A stretch of DNA of 64,000 nucleotides, taken from Malus domestica (lineage: Eukaryota > Streptophyta > Magnoliopsida > Rosales > Rosaceae). The DNA is taken from assembly GCF_042453785.1 (NCBI RefSeq), contig NC_091675.1:20384501-20448500 (forward strand). The letters run 5' to 3'. The notes under the pieces were generated by a model. The model saw only the letters and a program-made list of their open reading frames with translations, had not been told where the DNA came from and did not search any database. Position numbers and translations under genes: made by a program. How positions within the stretch are numbered: position 1 is the first letter of the stretch; the number at the start of each line of letters is the position of its first letter. Below are positions 25,336 through 38,299 of this stretch, piece after piece.

Positions 25336-26812
25336 TACTCCATTGATTAAAATCCTATTCATTTTCAATTTTTGATCAAGTTCCTTAGGTATTAATAACA
25401 TCATTAATTATTTGAATAATAAAATATTTTTATTTTTAAATATATTCCTTTAGGGTTTAAAATGTTAAAATTAGTATATTTATATTTATGGCTAAATTTT
25501 TCATTATATATTTTTATTTTTAGTTTGTACCTATTTTTCATTTGTACCAATTTTCTTTTCATTTTTAATTTGTACCCATATATTAGTTTCTTTTTGTGAC
25601 CATATTTTTTAAAGTTTTATTTGTGTTTGCACTCATGTGTATACCGTCACATGACATTGTATATTTAATCAATGATAGAAAAATTACATATGGTATATTT
25701 ATGTTTTATGCCTAAACTTTGTATCATATATTTATATTTTTAGTTTGTACCAAGGTCTAAAATATCGATGATATCGGAAATATCGTTAGTCCAAAAACAC
25801 GGAAATTTCGATGGAAACATCGGGATATTATCGATATCGATAAAAATTGAATAAAAACCACGGAAATTGTAAGAAAAACTTGGAAATTTTTATTGAAACT
25901 TTGCAGGATGTTTATTTAGTCAATTATCTATTAGTTTATCACAAAAAATTGGAAGGAAATGCATTGCATGATGAATTTAACTAATTTACGTTGATTATAT
26001 AGCCAGTTGGCAAATATTGTAAGTGTAGAAAATATGTAGTAATTAATGAAAGAAGTTTAAACACACCATAATCATTTATATATAATGAATTAGTACAATA
26101 TTTTACACTTTATACATTGCATGGTAAGATACATGAATGACTTAGTACCACATAGAGTTCCTATCAAGGTCTAAAATATCGATGATATCGGAAATATCAG
26201 TAGTCCAAAAACACGAAAATTTCGATGAAAATATCGGGATAATATCGATATTTTAGGCCTTGGTTTGTACCCACTTTTAATTTGCTACATTTTTTTCAAT
26301 TTGTAGTATTTTCTTTTTAGTTTTATTTTGCACCAATGTATTAATTTCTTTTAGCGCCTATATTTTTTAAAAATTCATTTGTACTCATAAATTTTTAATC
26401 TTTTATATGTACCCTAATTTATTTATAATGTACTCATTCTTCTTTATTAATGTACCACTTTGTTATATGTGAAATGTACCAATTTTTTTGTAAAATGTAC
26501 CAATTTTTTTAACACTATGGACACATTCTTTTGCCATTTATTATTTCTTATTTTTACATAGTTTTTATCCATTTATTCAATCAAAATGTTTGAATTTTTT
26601 TATTGTAACAATTTCTAATAATATTATAATGAGGGATTTTAAATTTATAGGATTATAAATCTCAGAAAATATCAAACAATTAATGTCAAAACTATAAAAA
26701 TATAAAATTAATTGTAATATAATGAGGTGTACAAAGTCAACGGACTTTGATCAAACTTTGAATACCATTAAGATTTTAGTCAAAGAATGTTAAGGATTAG
26801 GGACCGCATCCA
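25336..26812. mobile_element. Long-TIR repeat, TTTGGATGCGGT family, copy C, with a nested hAT element
   Basis: The right end (GATTAGGGACCGCATCCAAA) is the reverse complement of the terminal motif of copies A and B. The left end is more diverged but retains TTTTCAATTTTTGATCAAG. The inside is AT-rich with many GTACC/GGTAC words. The hAT element at 25751-26262 interrupts it. Left boundary approximate. Confidence 0.55.
25751..26262. mobile_element. hAT-type non-autonomous element with 8-bp TSD GTTTGTAC
   Basis: The 512-bp element starts CAAGGTCTAAAATATCG and ends CGATATTTTAGGCCTTG, a near-perfect 17-bp terminal inverted repeat, flanked by GTTTGTAC at 25743-25750 and 26263-26270. An 8-bp duplication with CA-TG ends is typical of hAT. 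ATATCG/CGATAT hexamers crowd both ends. The first 80 bases are repeated directly at 26165-26242, so the last 98 bp look like a minimal element of their own. No transposase. Related to 59849-61352. Confidence 0.85.
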
Positions 26813-27654
26813 AAGTATCCCTTCAATCTAACAGTTAGAAAGAGAAGGAAAAAAAAAAGACATAGAAAGAAAAAAAATTGCATAAATCATTTTCAATTCG
26901 ACATACATATGTACGTAGCAACATCTTCCTTCATGGCGTGCATCTTATTAAAATCTTGACGTGTTAGGTGTTTTACCTTCTCATCAACTCAACGGTTTTG
27001 GTCCGTACCAGTCTAGGAGACTAGGAGTGATATCTTTAACCAAATAATTTAACCTCTGCTGGTGCAAAAGAACATGCAAATGCTGATTAAACTTAATACA
27101 TTAACGTGAAGTAGGTAATGGGTTAATTAATAGGGTCATTAGTTTATGTCAAATATTAACTCACTCGCAAGCAGCCAATTTGTAGTGGAACAAGTAATAG
27201 ATCATATTCAAATGTCCAAGAAAAGCACAGTGCTTAATTAAAAAAACATTTAAAAATTAAAAAATAATACTAAACTTGTAAGCAAATTTTTTTCTTTCTA
27301 TACAAGTGATAGTTGAGAGCAGAAAATTGAACTTAATACCACGAGTGCAACCGGAGTTATGTTGAGTTTGGGCTCATACACGGACATGGCAGGTTAAGCA
27401 ACTAGCCGACCCAAATACGAAGGATTTAAACTCATAAAAACCAAAGGCCAATACTCTCCTAATTCCATTGATCATATGAGCTTTTAACTGAATCAATCAA
27501 CTGCATAAATTGAATACTTTCCCATGGTTTCTATAATTAAAGGATTTTCCTCCTTATTTTTTACCTTTGATCAAAGTAACAATTTCAATAGATAAACTTC
27601 AACAGTCCAACAACAATGTCTACAAGACAGCAAAAGCGCCAAGCTCTATAGGGC
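26813..27654. other. Intergenic stretch, no gene seen
   Basis: AT-rich without a supported coding region or clear family; it abuts the 5'-truncated end of the LINE. Confidence 0.5.
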
Positions 27655-28048
27655 AACAAAAGTGATGGGATCGGATCACTGTCCACTTATTGTGAATTGT
27701 GAACCAAAGACCATTAAAGGTAAACGTCCTTTCAAGTTTGAAGCCTTTTGGACTAAAGAAGAAAAATGCAGAGAGATTATTAAAAAAAGCTGGGAGGAGT
27801 TTGAAGGTGACTGGTTGGTGAAATGGCAAATGAAACTGAATCTATGTTGAAGTAGGTTGAGGGAATGGAGCAAGAGAAAGTTTAGACAGAGAAGCATACA
27901 AATTGAAAAATTAACGCAGCATTTGAGTAATCTTTAGAACAAATGGAAGGAAAATGTTGATCAAATTCAATCCACTTCTATGCAGCTTGATAGTTCATGG
28001 AAGCAAGAAGAGAGTTATTGGCAGCAGCGCTCAAGAATTAAATGGTTG
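27655..28048 (+). mobile_element. L1-type LINE, left part (end of endonuclease domain)
   Basis: Reads GSDHCPLIVNCEP, the last conserved block of the L1 apurinic-like endonuclease, then the usual linker RPFKFEAFWTKEEKC. The 5' end of the element is missing, as is common for LINEs. It is interrupted at GGTTG (28044-28048) by the young Copia element and resumes at 33049. An in-frame stop lies soon after the linker, so it is dead. Confidence 0.88.
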
Positions 28049-28333
28049 TATTGATTTTCAAGGATTGTATATTATTTCTTTCATGCAAACATTACAATTG
28101 TTCAGCCGAATATAAGGAGATGAACTCTCCTTGAGTTATGCCACAACCGGTGGACTCCTAAGAAAAGAGAACAAATGATTAACCACTTAGGAGACATACT
28201 TGAGTGCACTTGATTAACCACTTAGGAGACACACTTGAGTGCTCTTGAGTGGTTGCTTTAACCCTAACCCTACACACTTGATTAACCACTTAGGAGACAC
28301 ACTTGAGTGGTTGATTTAACCCTACTTCCAATA
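28049..28333 (-). repeat. 3' LTR of the young Copia element
   Basis: 285 bp containing three tandem units built on GATTAACCACTTAGGAGACA; it differs from the other LTR by one 10-bp repeat step. Confidence 0.95.
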
Positions 28334-31300
28334 CTCCCCCTCAAGCTGGATCCAGAAGATTTATGGATCCAAGCTTGGACAAAAGTCGTTGAAACTGGTG
28401 AGAAGCCAAGGGTTTGGTGAAAATGTCAGCCAGTTGATCACAGCTTCTGGTATAATGGGTCTGAATCACCTTCGACTAGACTTGTTCCCGAACATAATGA
28501 CAGTCAACTTCAATATGTTTCGTCCTCTCGTGAAACACTGGGTTTGATGCTATATGCATTGCTGCCTGATTGTCACAAAATAAGGACATGGGGAGAGTTG
28601 TAAACACTCATAAGTCGCTCAAAAGGCCCTTTAGCCATATCAGCTCACATGCAGTGGAGGCCATTGCACGATACTCGGCTTCAGCACTTGAGCGTGTGAT
28701 GACATTTTGTTTTTCGCTCTTCCATGTGACCAAATTTCCACCAACAAATGTACAGTAACCTGTTGTGGACTTATGGTCGATTGTGTTTCCCGCCCAATCA
28801 GCATCGCAATATCCCATGAGTTGTGTGTTTTCATTCTTCTTCATGATGATGCCACGACCCACAGACCCTTTTAAGTAGCGTAATATCCTCTTAACAAGGT
28901 TTAAATGCTTAATTGTGGGAGAGTGCATGAATTGGCTTACGACACTTACAGAATATGTGATGTCAGGTCTGGTGATTGTTAGGTAGATCAACTTACCAAC
29001 AAGCCTCTGATAATGGCGTATATCAATGAGTGGCGTGCCCTCCAAGCTAGGTTTGAGTTTGCTATCCAGAGGAGTAATTGCAGGTTTGGCATCTCTCATG
29101 TTAACTTCCTTGAGCAAATCCAGGATATACTTTCTTTGATTTAGAAATAGTCCCTTGTGAGAAGTTGCCATTTCTATGCCAAGGAAATACTTCAATACCC
29201 CAAGGTCTTTAATTGCAAACCTTTATCTGAGTGACTGTTTGAGTTTGAAGATCTCTTCAGCACTATCTCCTGCAATTATTAAGTCATCGACATAGATCAA
29301 CACAACCAATTTGCCCACAGCTCCAGTGCGAACAAATAATGAGGAATCGGCATTGCTTCTTTTGAAACCAACACTTATGAGAACTGAGCTTAGCTTGCCA
29401 TACCAAGCTCGGGGGGATTGTTTCAGTCTATAAATTGATTTGTGCAATTTGCACACTAAATCATGCTCATTGCTTTAAGGGTGCCCTGGTGGCAATTTCA
29501 TATAGACTTCTTCTTCGAGATCACCATGTAAGAATGCATTCTTCACGTCCATTTGGTACATGGACCATCCCTTATTGACAGCCACATACAATAGAACCCT
29601 AACTGAGTTCATTTTCGCAACAGGGGCAAACGTTTCTTTGTAATCTACATCGAAAGTTTGAGTGAATCCCCTAGCCACCAACCTTGCTTTATGCCTCTCA
29701 ATTGAGCCATCTGAATTGAATTTGATCTTATAAATCCGTTTACAACCCACAACCCTTTTTCCTTTTGGAAGTGTGGTTATACTCCATGTTTTGTGTTGAT
29801 CTAGAGGTTTAAGTTCTTCTTGCATTGCTTCTTTCCATACTTCTTTGTTGTTAGCCTCATGGAAATTCTGAGGCTCACTACAACTTGCAATGTTACTTAG
29901 GAATGCAACATGGGAGTGAGTCATCTTTTGATATGACACATAATTGGAGATTGGATGTTTGGGTTTGTAGGTGATAAAGTCTTGAAACCTTGGTAGAGGT
30001 TGTCTTTCACGCATTGGATTGCGTCGTGGGGCTGTTGTGTGAGTTGTCTCACACTCGTTCACATCTCGAGCCACACTGTGAGGATCATCTTGATTGTCAC
30101 CATCTTCATGCGTTGTACCAGCAGAGTGAGGGCATTCATTGCCACTTTCAGTGAGTGCTGCCTCAGTGTTGACATGGCTGAGAACTCTATTTGTTGAAGC
30201 ATCAAGGTCGATTCTTGGTAGAGGAAACACCTCCAACATACACTCTCCTTGACTTGTAGTTTCAAGTAACTTGTTGAAAAAAGGGTTAGTCTCATGGAAT
30301 CGAACATCTTTAAACACAATCAATTTCCTTAATTGGGTATTATAACACTTATATCCCTTTTGTGTAGAAGAATACCCAAGGAAAATGCATTTAACAGCTC
30401 GAGGGTCCAATTTACCTCGATGGTGAAGTTGAATATGTACAAAGCAAATACAGCCAAAGACTATAATGTGTGAAAGATCGATTTTCCTACCTTTCATGAC
30501 CTCAAGGGGTGATTTAAACTCCAAGACTCTACTAGGTAACCTATTTATGATATAGGTAGCTGCCATGACTCATTGGGACCAAAATTTCTTTGGTACATTC
30601 ATTTGTAGCATTAGTGCTCTAGTGCTCTAGTTTTTTCAAGTAAGTCACGATTTTTCCTTTCGGCTATGCCATTTTGTTGAGGTGTGCCAACACAACTTGT
30701 TTGATGCATGATGCCATGAGTGCTCAAATATTGTGTCATGATATGAGATGTGTATTCGGTGCCATTGTCAGACTTTAAAGTTTGAATTTGAGAAGTGAAA
30801 TGGTTTTTAACAAGATTATGAAAATCCTTAAAAACTTCCATAACTTCATTCTTAGATTTTAGAAGGTACAACCACGTGGCTCTAGAGAAATCATCAACAA
30901 AGATCACAAAATACTTATAACCATCAAAAGATTCTAAAGTTGGTCCCCATACATCCGAATGGACAAGTTCAAAACACTTACTAACCCTGGACAAGGAAGA
31001 GTTAAAAGGTAATCTAGTGGCCTTAGACAAGTGACAGGTTTCACATGGAATTACATCCTTCCCTAAGTTTGGAAATAAAGTTGACAAAATGGGTAGAGAA
31101 GGATGAGCTAAACGTCGATTCCACAATTGGTTATCTTGGATAGAGTAGGACTTGGCTTGAAACCCTCTGGGATTACTCTTCGATATGTAATAGAGACCAT
31201 CTAGATAAAACCCTTCACCAATCGTCTTCTTAGTGGCACATTCCTGAAAAACAATATTGTGAGGGGAGAATATGGCTAAGCAATTTAAGGTATTTATGAT

Positions 31301-32753
31301 TTTTCCCACAGATAGGAGTTGAAATGGAAAGGAAGGAACATATAAGGCCACCAACTCAATTTCATCAGATATTAAGTTGATTTTTCCCTTTCCTAAAACC
31401 TTTGCATTTTCACCATTTGCAATTGAAACTTGGGAAGGATTTAATAATTTTTCAAACTCATGAAACTTAGACACATGGTTGGTCATATGGTCTGTGGCAC
31501 CCGAATCTACAACCCAAAAATCATGCAACATATTTATATTAAGAGCAGTTTTGAAAGCTTTCATGATACCTTGCATGTCTTCTTAAGGTATTTGTTTCGT
31601 GTCGGCCAAGAAACCAGCAAACTTGCCTAGCAAAGCTGTTGGGTTTCCGTCTTCAACGTTGTCTATTTGGTCACTTCCAGCCCCTCCTTTCTTTCTTTGA
31701 AGATACAATGCAAACTCATTCATAAGTGCAGCTGGATTAGTTGTGAAGTTCTTGACTGTGTCAGACACATTGGAAGAGGAGGCAGACGCATGATTTGCTC
31801 GATGTACAGTACGGTTCACTCTCTGTGAACCCTTGTTGTCCTTCATGAAATCAGGCTTTAATTCTAGATGTAAAATCCAACATGTCTCCTTAACATGGCC
31901 CGTATAGTTGCAGTGTTGGCACTTCAAGTTTAGATGCTTCACTTTGTACTTCTTCTCGTTGATTAGGTAGGCTCTTGCTTCAGATACATTGGCCTTTGTA
32001 CCAATGTTCATGACATTCCTTCTTACTTCTTCACGTTGAATTGTTGCACAAATACTGGTGAAGGAAGGAAGTTCAGTGTTCATGAGTATGTGGCTTCGTA
32101 GGTCTTCATATTCTGAGTCAAGACTGGACAGAAGTTGAAATATCTTGTCTTCTTCTGCTCTCTTCCGTAGCAAAGCCGCATCAGTGGTATGAGGGCGATA
32201 TATTTCCAACTCATTCCACATGCTTTTCATGCTACCTAGAAGTTGTACAAAGGGCTTACCTTTTTGTTGAGGTTGGAGATGTCCTTCTTTAATTGGAAAA
32301 CCCGTGCAGCATTTTTCTGACTGCCATACATTTCCTTGACAGTCTCTCATAGCTGGAGTGAAGATTCAGAGTAACTGAATATTTCAGCTAGTTTACGTTC
32401 CATGGAATTCATGAGCCATGACATCACCAGCTGATCCTTGCTAAGCCAGGATTCATAAGTTGGTAAGGAAGCATCAGGAACTTCGATGCTTCCATTTATG
32501 AATCTTAACTTGGACCTTCCACCTAGGGTAATCGATACAGCCCTCGACCAAGGCAAATAATTAAACTCATTCAACAAGACTGAGCTTAATCTTTGATTTT
32601 GGATTGACATCCACCTCAGGCATATTCATGGAGGAAAGAACCAGTGACCTTTCAGCATCAGACCTAATTGGATTGTCTTCAGCCATTTTGAAGATTGAAC
32701 ACGTTCAGATGATAGTAAAGCAGAGGCAGGTTATTTTTCCTGCTCTGATACCA

Positions 32754-33048
32754 TATTGATTTTCAAGGATTGTATATTATTTCTTTTATGCAAACATTAC
32801 AATTGTTCAGCCGAATATAAGGAGATAAACTCTCCTTGAGTTATGCCACAACCGGTGGACTCCTAAGAAAAGAGAACAAATGATTAACCACTTAGGAGAC
32901 ATACTTGAGTGCACTTGATTAACCACTTAGGAGACACACTTGAGTGCTCTTGAGTGGTTGTTTTAACCCTAACCCTACACACTTGATTAACCACTTAGGA
33001 GACACACTTGAGTGCACTTGAGTGGTTGATTTAACCCTACTTCCAATA
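32754..33048 (-). repeat. 5' LTR of the young Copia element
   Basis: 295 bp, adjoining the initiator-Met primer site. Same tandem units as the other LTR with one extra AGTGCACTTG step. Confidence 0.95.
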
Positions 33049-36000
33049 GGTTGCAAGACGGAGATGCTAATACTTCTTTTTTCCATCAGACCACGGTGCA
33101 ACGGAGAAGGCAAAACAAGATTGTGAAGATTAAGGATGGTAAAGGGCAATGGGTTGAAAATCCTAAACAAATAAGAAGAGTTGTTGAGGATCAACAAGAC
33201 TTTATTTGCATCTGACGGGCCAAGAGATTGGGGCACAATTTTGGAATGTATTGAGCCGAACGTAACCGCGAAGATGAACCTTACTCTCACTTGACCGTTA
33301 AGAGATGATGAGATTGAAGAAGCAGTGTTTCAAATGAGGGGCTTGAAGGCGCAAGGTCCTGATGGATTTCAAGGAATCTTCTATCAATGTTATTGGGATG
33401 TAATTTCCCATGAAATGAAAGGAATTTCCAACAATTTTATGAATGGGGAGGCTAGCCCTTAAAAATTAAACTCCACGCAGATTGTTCTAATCCCCAAAGT
33501 CTCGAATCCGGAGACTGTAGCTTAATTCAGACTCATAAGCTTATGCAATTTCTCTTATAAGGTACTTTCTAAAGTTCTTGCTAATCGTCTCAAATCCTTT
33601 TTACTAAAATTAATTTCTCCAATGCAGAATGCTTTTGTTGCTGGTCGGTAAATTCAAGATAATATCATGATAGCCCATGAGATATTTCATTTTATGAAAC
33701 TAAGAAAAACGAAAAACAAGTTTGAGTTAGGAATAAAGTTGGATATGAATAAGGCTTATGATTGAGTGGATTGGGACTTCTTGAAGGAGGTCATGATCAA
33801 AATGGGATTGGATATGAGGTGGATTGATTTATTAATGGAATGAGTGGTCTCGATTGATTTTTCCATCAAAATCAATGGCCAGCCAGGCCAGAAATTTCTC
33901 CCTTCCCACAAACTTCAACAAAGGGATCCTCTCTCACCCTACCTATTTCTATTTGTAAGTGATGTTCTCTCTTTGCTCATTCAAAAAGCTATGGATTTGA
34001 ATTATATTAAAGGAGTAAAAATTAGCTCAAATAGTCTGAGCATTTCACATATGTTCTTTGCAGATGATACTTTAATTTTCCTCCAGGCCACAAAATAAAA
34101 TTGCAGGAATATTGTTTAGATTTTAAATGCATATTGTGCAGCATCCGGCCAGCAGGTTAGCCTCAATAAATCAAGTGTTTATTTCATCAGTAATACCCTA
34201 AAAAATTTAATGGAGGACTTGGGTGGAATTTTGGGAATGTCAGTAGTTGAGAATACTGGAACTTACCTCAGTCTCCTAACAATCTGGGGTAAATCAAAAA
34301 GGCAAGCTTTGGGATATATTAAAGAACATTTGATGAGGAAAATTCAAGGCTGGAAACAAATGCTATTGTCACAGGCGGGGAAGGAAGTGCTTATCCAAGC
34401 TGTAGCACAAGCTATACCAGTCTACCCAGTGAATATCTTTAAATTTCCTGCGACTATTTGTAAAGAATTTTATTCTCTTCTAGTAGGATTTTGGTAGGGT
34501 TAGAATAATGAAGAAAAAAAGATCCATTGGGTCAGTTGGGAAGTGTTAGGCCTGCTGAAACAAGATGAAGGATTAGTGTTCATAAATTTTCAAGAATTTA
34601 ATGTTGCCATGTTGGCTAAACAATGTTGGAGAATGATGAATGAACTAGATTTGTTATGGGTCAGATTTATGAAAGCAAGATATTTCCAGAATTCCTCATT
34701 TCTAGATGCTAAAAAAAGGAAGTAGAGCTTCGTGGGCATGGGCAAGCTTACCAGAAGGGATGGAGGTTCTCTTGAAAGGTGCACAATGGCAGGTAATGAG
34801 TGGGAATAACATAATGCTTTGGGTTGACAGATGGGTTCCATCATTCCCAAATGGGCATCCTAATCCATGCGAGGCTACTATTATAAATAGGAATGGGATC
34901 TTCAGCCTATTAGTTCTATTATATCGCAAAGGGAGATCAATGAAATAAAAGAAGTACAAATAGGGGATCCTAGTTGCAATGGTAGGCTAATCTGGCCTAT
35001 GAAAAAAATTAATTGTTAAATCAGGTTACCATTGGATTCATAGCAATGATCATCTTAATAGACTTCAGAGGGCTTCTCACTGCCACAAATTAGTAATCGA
35101 GTGTGGAAAAGTGTCTAGAAGTTAGAAGCCCTTCCAAAAATTCAGACTTTCATGTGGAGAGTACTTCATAGAGCTCTTGCCAAGAGGTTGGATTTATTCA
35201 AGAGACATGTTGTTGCCTCACCAATATGCCCCATTTAAAAAGAGTAGGAGGAATCTGTGGAACATTTGCTCTTGCGATGTCCGTGGGTTGAACCAGTTTG
35301 GTTTGGTGGTCAACTCTATTACAAGGTGAATAAGAATGAAATTACTACTTTTAGTAATTGGTTAAATTCTTTAATTGAAACCAATATGGGGGAGCAAGCA
35401 AGAAAAAACTGTACTGATGTCACAAGTTGCATTTACTTGTTGGAACATTTGGAAAGAAAGATGCAATGCTATTTTCAATCAAAAAATTGTGTCACCTTTG
35501 AAGGTTATTCATAAGATTAATTGCACTTACTAGAAGAAATCAAAAGGTTGCAACTCAAATGCAATCAAATTCACGCAACCGGCGAAATCTAATTGGTAAT
35601 CCTCAACTTGGTACTAGGTTTCCACCTGAGATTTCTTTTTTCAAAATAAATGTGGATGCTAGTTGGAACACAACCTCTAAATCAGGAAATGTGGGAATGG
35701 TGATCAAAGATTCAAATTGCAAGTTTGTTGCAGCTAGGAAATCATGCATCAAAGCTTCAAGGATTCAAGTGGCAGAATCATGGATGGTTGTACTTTGGCT
35801 AAACAATTGGGATTAGATAAAATTATTATAGAATCAGACTCAATGGAGATCATTCTATGCTTAAAAAACTCCATATGTAATGGTAGATGGGAGGCTTTCC
35901 CAATTTTATGGAAAATTATGCAGATGAAGGATTCATTATGATCATGCCGATGGTCTTGGGTCCCTAGATCAGCAAATATGGTGGCTGATTGGACTGCATC

Positions 36001-36285
36001 TTTTAAGAACCCAGAGATGAGCGAAGCTATTTGGGTCAATAGACCTCCATCTTCGATTGTGCATATTTTGAACAAAGATTGACTACCTTGCCCACATCAA
36101 GTTTAGTTTTGTAGGAGTGTCTAGGGTGATGCTGTGAAGCTGTTTCAGTGTCAACTCTTTTGCTGTATCCCTCTTACACTCCTTTGTTGTATTCTTGTTA
36201 GTCCTTTGTTGGGCTTTCCTTGTACTTTGGCTTTGCCTTGGAAATAAATGTCCAGTTTACCAAAAAAATAAAAAAATAAAAAACT
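33049..36285 (+). mobile_element. L1-type LINE, right part (reverse transcriptase, zf-RVT, RNase H, A-rich tail)
   Basis: Continues the LINE with DGDANTSFFH, then reverse transcriptase blocks GPDGFQGIFYQ, LIPKVSNPETV, NAFVAGR, KLDMNKAYD and the catalytic FADDTLIF (about 34060). A zf-RVT-like segment (FMWRVLHRALAKRLDLFKRH, near 35150) and a C-terminal RNase H (FFKINVDASWNTTSKSGNVG, near 35635) follow, as in plant L1 elements with an RNase H. The 3' end is an A-rich tail at about 36264-36285. Numerous stops and frame changes make it inactive, far older than the Copia inside it. I could not fix its target duplication. Confidence 0.93.
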
Positions 36286-37150
36286 AGCCCAAAAGCAAAA
36301 AATTACTGAAGACATACGCCTAAACACAAGATATAGAATCACCCAAAAATATAGAAAAAGCTACAAAACATATGACGGATTAAAATGGTCATGCCAGTAC
36401 TTTTTGTCACTTTCATATATTAAACAGGGCACATCATATGAACAAAACCCCAAATTCAAGCTACATGTGCTGGAAAGAATTAGAAACACATTCAAAACAT
36501 TTTGATTATTACCGTCCGAAATTTACTCAAGGAGGCGTCAATCTCTTGGTGATGATATCTCGCCCTAACTTTCGATTTTGGATCTGTTGAGTTTGGAAGA
36601 TCAGAGGACAAAGAATGTGATGTGGGAGAGGAAACATCAAAGAAATTTCTCAAGATTTGGCACCTTGTTGTTCCCTCTTTTCAAAAGCTTCAAAGTACTA
36701 TTGAAAGGGCCTCGATTCCAATGAGGTTGAGTCAAATTCAAATCACCACAATTGTCTTGTTTTTGCTTTAGGCTAGCAAACTCTGTAAGCATTTGAACTT
36801 GTTTTGGGTTCAAGCCTCGAAAAAATAAATTGCACAGTGTCTAAAATAAGTACTTATCTTTTAATGTACCAACTAATTCTTGGTATAATATTATTTCTCT
36901 TCCCAACGATGGAAGAGATCCAAATTCGATTTTTCCTCTCCGCCCTGAGTGGAAAAAATACCCTCTACTGTGACACAGTCGATGTGGCATTCAAAGATAT
37001 TACAACCCTCCCAATATATCAACGTGGACATTAGCTAAGAGGATGACTAGATTTAACTTGTCAGATATGACTTGTGAGAATCTGCTAGGAAAGTTCCTCA
37101 CAAGAGTAAGGATGCTGTGCAAAATTTTGAATAGAACTTGAAAGATACTC
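36286..37150. other. Intergenic stretch between the LINE and the glyoxalase-like gene
   Basis: No supported coding region. It holds the distal promoter of the gene at 37257. The 76-codon frame at 36804 has no family features. Confidence 0.45.
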
Positions 37151-37163
37151 CAAAGTGTGGCTT

Positions 37164-37170
37164 TATAAAA
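37164..37170 (+). promoter_or_regulatory. TATA box of the glyoxalase-like gene
   Basis: TATAAAA within GGCTTTATAAAAGGCACTCC, 87-93 bases before the ATG at 37257. A plant start site about 30 bases downstream would give a leader of about 60 bases. Confidence 0.65.
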
Positions 37171-37256
37171 GGCACTCCCTCTAGTTTTGTGATGCAGGGC
37201 ATACGAAAAATCATAGAGAGACTAAGTGCAAGTGAGAGTTATCGTAAGAGTGTGAT

Positions 37257-38091
37257 ATGGAGATTGAGGAAGCCAGCAACTGCGAGGCACTGCCTTTGCT
37301 TTCTTTAAATCATGTGTCTTTGTTGTGCAGATCAGTGTGGACTTCTATGAGGTTCTATGAAGAAGTGTTGGGCTTTGTTCTCATCAAACGCCCCTCGTCC
37401 TTCAACTTCAATGGAGCCTGGTTAGCTTTCTCTCTCTTATCATGCTTTTTAGAGTGCCAAAAATAAAATTCAATAAACATAAGGCCTAATAGTATAGACT
37501 TGTTTTTCACATGCAGCAAAGTTGAATATTACGGTTGTATCTTGTAAACAAATACATGCATATCCACGGCTTTGTGTAAAAGAAAATAACAAGTTAATCT
37601 GTCTGACCTTGCGTAGGTTGTATAACTATGGAATTGGGATACACTTGATTGAAAGTCCGGCAATGGAAGACTATGAATTGCGACCGATCAATCCCAAGGA
37701 CAACCACATCTCCTTCCAAGTAAGAGCTGCACTGCTACTTATAGAACCTGTAATATTAATTATGGTCAAATATAACAGATATTTTTCGGTGATGAACATG
37801 CAGTGCACTGATGTTGGACTTGTTAAGAGGAGGCTGCAAGATATGGGGATGAGGTACGTGACAGCCGTGGTGGAGGATGATGGGGTCAAGGTCGACCAGG
37901 TGTTCTTCCATGACCCGGATGGGTATATGATCGAGCTCTGCAACTGTGAGAACATCCCCATCATTCCAATCTCTGCTTGTTACTTCAAGCCCCGAGGCAG
38001 TAGTTTCAAGAAGGCATCGACTAGTTGTGGATTCATGGAAACTGTGATGATGGAGAGCTTGAGCCTGGACATGATGAACTTCTCATTTTGA
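37257..38091 (+). CDS. Vicinal-oxygen-chelate (glyoxalase I-like) protein, complete
   Basis: Small cytosolic protein of the plant glyoxalase/VOC group resembling Arabidopsis GLYI-like proteins such as At1g80160. Exons 37257-37420, 37617-37719 and 37804-38091 join in frame (TG|G Trp; Gln|Cys) and encode 184 residues with a TGA stop, about the family length. The betaalphabetabetabeta fold landmarks are present: LNHVSLLCRSVWTSMRFYEE, then GIHLIES, DNHISFQ, and the second half with VKVDQVFFHDPDGYMIELCN. Candidate metal ligands are His19, the Glu of HLIES, the His of DNHISF and the Glu of MIELC. Introns are 196 and 84 bp with GT-AG ends. The substrate is unknown: this subgroup is not proven to act on methylglyoxal-glutathione, and stress or thiol-related roles are only family-level guesses. 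An AATAAA signal lies at 38221. Confidence 0.93.
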
Positions 38092-38220
38092 GTTTCGGAA
38101 AGAGAGAAATGGTCCACCGCTTCTTGTCTACTGGGGAAAAATGTTACAAGTGTACTGCAGGTGTCTGTATATCTATCATGTCTTGATCTGAAGACAAGTT
38201 GTATTGGTTTTCTGCTATGT

Positions 38221-38226
38221 AATAAA
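38221..38226 (+). terminator. Polyadenylation signal AATAAA of the glyoxalase-like gene
   Basis: AATAAA 130 bases past the stop codon, within a normal plant 3' UTR length, with T-rich sequence before it. Confidence 0.55.
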
Positions 38227-38299
38227 AAAAATGCGAGGAAGATTGCGTTGTACTGTGTGTGAATATACTTAAATCTCTTGAAGCCAATATGTGGCATGT

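Larger units (their letters stand above)
28049..33048 (-). mobile_element. Young Ty1/Copia element inserted in the LINE, TSD GGTTG, nearly whole
   Basis: LTRs 28049-28333 and 32754-33048 are flanked by GGTTG at 28044-28048 and 33049-33053. On the minus strand the primer site TGGTATCAGAGC (32742-32753) follows the right-hand (5') LTR and the purine tract TTGAGGGGGAG precedes the other. Parts in minus-strand order: gag of the Retrotran_gag_3 kind with a CCHC knuckle (CQHCNYTGHVKETC), protease (VVDSGATDHM), GAG-pre-integrase, integrase core, reverse transcriptase (YVDD) and RNase H. The LTR ends are TATTG...CAATA rather than plain TG...CA. I count 3 substitutions and one 10-bp indel between LTRs, about 1%, so roughly 0.4 million years at an assumed 1.3e-8. 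About five breaks. Confidence 0.97.

Noticed and set aside
25751-26262. Repeated ATATCG blocks considered as a CRISPR-like or regulatory array
   Set aside because: Spacing is irregular and the blocks sit at the ends of a DNA transposon with TIRs and TSDs; this is a eukaryotic nuclear sequence.
36804-37034. 76-codon frame just upstream of the glyoxalase-like gene as an upstream gene
   Set aside because: No family features; it overlaps the likely promoter region and ends before the TATA box.
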